A DNA stretch of 64,000 nucleotides from Streptomyces capitiformicae (GTDB lineage: Bacteria > Actinomycetota > Actinomycetes > Streptomycetales > Streptomycetaceae), in contig NZ_CP022161.1 in NCBI RefSeq assembly GCF_002214185.1, positions 9,183,486 to 9,247,485 on the forward strand, written 5' to 3'. The notes under the pieces are model-generated. The model did no database searches. It saw nothing but the letters and a program-made list of their open reading frames with translations, and was not told the DNA's origin. Numbering within the stretch: position 1 is the stretch's first letter; each line of letters begins with the position of its first letter. A program made the translations under genes and the position numbers. Positions 63,255-64,000 of the stretch are shown piece by piece.

Positions 63255-64000
63255 ATGCGCCGCAGACTTCTCGCCCTGGCGGCAGCACTCTCCTCGCTGC
63301 CGCTGGCGCTCGCCGCCGCCCCGGCCGCCCACGCGGCCGACCCGACGACCATGACCAACGGGTTCTACGTGGACCCCGACTCCAGCGCGAAGCGGTGGGT
63401 CGCCGCCAACCCCGGCGACGGCCGGGCGCCCGCGATCAACGCCTCCATCGCCAACACACCGACGGCCCGCTGGTTCGGCTCCTGGAGCGGCACCATCGGC
63501 ACCGCCACCGGCGCGTACGTGGGCGCCGCGGACGCCCGCGACAAACTGCCCATCCTCGTCGCCTACAACATCTACAACCGCGACTACTGCGGCGGGCACT
63601 CCGGAGGCGGAGCCTCCTCGCCGTCCGCCTACGCGAACTGGATCGCCCAGTTCGCGGGCGGGATCGCCAGCCGACCGGCCGTCGTCGTCCTCGAACCGGA
63701 CTCCCTCGGGGATTACGGCTGCATGACCCAGGCGCAGATCGACGAACGCGAGAGCATGCTGACCGGAGCGCTCGCCGAGTTCAACCGTCAGGCTCCCAAC
63801 ACCTGGGTCTACCTCGACGCCGGCAACCCGGCCTGGGCGAGCGCGGCGACCATGGCCCGGCGCCTTCACGAAGCGGGCCTCCGGCAGGCCCACGGTTTCT
63901 CGCTCAACGTCTCCAACTACCTGACCACGGCCGAGAACACTGCGTACGGCAACGCCGTCAACAGGGAACTCGGCGCCCGGTACGGCTACACCAAGCCGTT
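63255..64000 (+). CDS. Secreted GH6 cellulase (partial at window end)
   Basis: The ATG at 63255 (GAGG upstream) encodes a signal peptide (MRRRLLALAAALSSLPLALAAAPAAHA) and a GH6 catalytic domain: GFYVDPDSSAKRWVAANP, PILVAYNIYNRDYCGGHSGGGA (the proton-donor Asp in NRD), VVVLEPDSLGDYGC (the second conserved Asp), and LDAGNPAWASA. About 248 residues are seen; the C-terminal part and any cellulose-binding module lie beyond the window. Two CebR-type boxes upstream suggest induction by cello-oligosaccharides. An endoglucanase versus cellobiohydrolase assignment cannot be made from the part seen. Confidence 0.93.
   Translation, partial: MRRRLLALAAALSSLPLALAAAPAAHAADPTTMTNGFYVDPDSSAKRWVAANPGDGRAPAINASIANTPTARWFGSWSGTIGTATGAYVGAADARDKLPILVAYNIYNRDYCGGHSGGGASSPSAYANWIAQFAGGIASRPAVVVLEPDSLGDYGCMTQAQIDERESMLTGALAEFNRQAPNTWVYLDAGNPAWASAATMARRLHEAGLRQAHGFSLNVSNYLTTAENTAYGNAVNRELGARYGYTKP

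Overview
The window is high-GC actinobacterial DNA and almost certainly from a Streptomyces chromosome. Evidence: codon use, rare TTA leucine codons, a tRNA-Pro without encoded CCA, DmdR/IdeR-type iron boxes, a GlnR-type box, CebR-type boxes, a DUF6479 gene and dispersed Streptomyces-type palindromes. All functional statements rest on motif and family recognition by eye; no search was run.

Layout. 1-14.2 kb: two complete FxSxx-COOH (Fxs) cyclophane-RiPP sets on the + strand, ordered fxsA1-fxsB1-fxsC1-fxsT1-fxsC2-fxsT2-fxsA2-fxsB2. Each has a small precursor, a radical SAM/SPASM maturase, a TIR-like protein and a giant KGG(V/T)GRT-TIR-NB-ARC-TPR protein. tRNA-Pro(GGG) follows. 14.5-19.6 kb: acyl-CoA dehydrogenase with a KstR-like operator, a four-helix copper-storage-like protein, a DUF6479 membrane protein, a zinc alcohol dehydrogenase, a small conserved protein and pobA. 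19.8-32.1 kb: one long minus-strand siderophore operon of ABC uptake genes (two permeases, ATPase, lipoprotein) followed by ATP-grasp, NIS synthetase, MFS exporter, NIS synthetase and PLP decarboxylase. This is the gene order of the vibrioferrin genes pvsABCDE. It diverges from an FhuF-like reductase gene, and each side has an iron box.

32.1-34.5 kb: a decayed hydroxyacyl-CoA dehydrogenase, then an SmtB/NmtR-like metal sensor divergent from an MFS gene across a perfect 10-bp inverted repeat. 34.5-39.4 kb: urtABCDE urea uptake operon with a GlnR-like box. 39.7-42.1 kb: a MarR gene, an antisense remnant of a urea/amide binding-protein gene, and a 5'-truncated TPR gene. 42.3-45.3 kb: a cobalamin riboswitch carrying a 182-bp MITE, then the cobalt importer genes cbiMNQO.

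45.3-50.5 kb: an FMN-binding protein and an oxidative L-fucose pathway operon (hydrolase, L-fuconate dehydratase, SDR, aldo-keto reductase) whose distal mutarotase and lactonase genes are broken. 50.9-55 kb: a divergent sugar ABC importer ending in a truncated GntR regulator; three copies of a 15-bp palindrome lie between the two operons. 55-64 kb: a plant polysaccharide region with a LacI regulator and four CGAACCGGTTCG operators, truncated sugar-binding, LamG and GH27 genes, an intact GH43, a GH10-GH62 fusion xylanase, and a GH6 cellulase running off the end behind two CebR-type boxes.

The strongest leads are the duplicated Fxs locus, whose second precursor carries a four-residue tail after its FxSxx motif; the MITE inside the cobalamin riboswitch; the pvs-type siderophore operon in an actinomycete; and the repeated deletion junctions between 40 and 58 kb.
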